A stretch of DNA of 64,000 bases from Microcoleus vaginatus HSN003. Lineage in GTDB: Bacteria; Cyanobacteriota; Cyanobacteriia; Cyanobacteriales; Microcoleaceae. Each line of letters starts with the position of its first letter. Positions within the stretch are counted from its first letter, which is position 1. The stretch lies in assembly GCF_022701255.1 (NCBI RefSeq), contig NZ_CP031705.1, positions 1,240,001 to 1,304,000 of the forward strand. Reading direction: 5' to 3'. Below the pieces are notes generated by a model. The model worked only from the letters and a program-made list of their open reading frames with translations, searched no databases and was not told the DNA's origin. The translations under genes and the position numbers were made by a program. Shown in pieces: positions 63,423 through 64,000 of this stretch.

Positions 63423-64000
63423 GTGGCTACCAACGTTATCCGCGAAAAACCGAAAGGTGGCTTTGATTTCAGTAAAGTTCAGGAGCAAATTGAGTATAGC
63501 CTTACCAGCCTTACTGTTAAGGATATGGCTATTTTTGCTCGTCAGTTTGCGGCTATGTTTAATGCAGGGGTGGCGATCGTTAGATGCCTTTCCGTGCTGC
63601 ACGAGCAGTGTTCTAATGCTAAGCTGAAGCGAGCGCTCAGGAGCATGAATGCTGACGTGCAGGAGGGGATAAACTTGGCAGAGGCGATGGCTAAGTTTCC
63701 TGATGTTTTTGACCAACTGTTTATCAGTATGGTGGCAGCGGGAGAAGTCGGGGGGTGCTAGATGAAACTCTAGACCGTCTGGCGGTGATGATGGAAAAAA
63801 ATCACAAGACGGAGGCTGAAATTAATTCGGCGATGTCTTATCCGAAAACTGTGTTCTTTATTGCGATCGTGATTTTTTTCGCAATGACCATATTCTTACT
63901 GCCAACTTTCGCTAAAATCTTTAAGGATATTGGTGCAGAGTTGCCGGCTTTTACATTGTTTATGTTGGCAATTAGTGCATTTTGTACGGCTTGGCCTCCC
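63423..64000 (+). pseudogene. pilC: Type IV pilus platform protein PilC, frameshifted and cut by window end
   Basis: PilC is the polytopic inner-membrane platform for PilB and PilT. From a GTG at 63423 (GAGGTGAG upstream) the product reads MATNVIREKPKGGFDF, VKDMAIFARQFAAMFNAGV (first GspF domain), LFISMVAAGEVGG. It then meets TAG at about 63760. In the next frame the protein continues without loss: VLDETLDRLAVMMEKNHKTE, SYPKTVFFIAIVIFFAMTIFLLPTF. The shift falls at a run of six G (63751-63756), where seven would restore the frame. A single missing base is therefore the only defect seen; a sequencing error is plausible. Confidence 0.85.

Overview
The window is chromosomal DNA from a filamentous cyanobacterium, most likely an Oscillatoriales/Microcoleus-type organism. 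The lineage call rests on an nblA phycobilisome-degradation gene, cyanobacterial glgC, families largely restricted to cyanobacteria (DUF1816, DUF2358, a DICT sensor), the grpE-dnaK-dnaJ-tusA-rsgA order, scattered HIP1 octamers (GCGATCGC) and heptamer-type short tandem repeats between genes. The narrower genus-level guess is inference. No rRNA, tRNA or CRISPR array was recognised.

Layout. 1-5.6 kb: end of a probable anti-sigma gene, a Spy/CpxP-like periplasmic protein, a YqiA-type esterase, polyphosphate glucokinase, a frameshifted hisC and small cyanobacterial proteins. 5.7-12.2 kb: fasciclin protein, GH13 amylase-type enzyme, glgC and a zinc-finger-less DnaJ, with a repeat-rich, unclear stretch at 10.25-11.15 kb. 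12.3-18.5 kb: two DUF1816 genes, two DUF2993 genes, a pentapeptide-repeat protein, a DICT plus degenerate HD-GYP protein and a lipoprotein. 18.5-20.6 kb is a mobile-element graveyard (decayed IS630, IS1 remnant, MITE-like repeat). 20.6-25.4 kb holds two SpoIIE-type phosphatases whose C-terminal halves and 3' flanks are a 1-kb duplication. 26-36 kb: a PlsY-PEP synthase-like fusion protein invaded in frame by repeats, an RTX-vanadium haloperoxidase, and a MacB-type permease pair with an HlyD-type adaptor. 36.6-42.1 kb: parts of a peptide ABC importer, unknown genes and a prfC (RF3) relic. 42.5-50.4 kb: Ser/Thr kinase, AarF/UbiB kinase, PP2C phosphatase, anmK and nblA. 50.8-58.8 kb (minus strand): exbB-exbD, then the chaperone cluster grpE-dnaK-dnaJ-tusA-rsgA. 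60.1-64 kb: pilB-pilT-pilC, with pilC frameshifted and cut by the window end.

How the genes work together. GlgC, the GH13 enzyme and polyphosphate glucokinase touch glycogen and glucose metabolism. The chaperone block serves protein folding; its small TusA-like and RsgA genes overlap by four bases and are probably translationally coupled. PilB, PilT and PilC are the motor and platform of type IV pili. ExbB and ExbD energise outer-membrane transport. Several regulators (RsbU-type phosphatases, Ser/Thr kinase, PP2C, DICT protein) suggest a signalling-rich genome.

The strongest unusual signals are structural: a tandem array of the dnaJ 3' end together with its CAATTG-centred terminator palindrome; intergenic-type repeats inserted in frame in a fusion enzyme; the sensor-swapped phosphatase duplication; and an RTX-linked haloperoxidase. 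Two core genes (hisC, pilC) are each broken next to a C/G homopolymer, which could be real or a sequencing error. No clearly new multi-gene system was found. All domain assignments are from reading the sequence; no database search was run.
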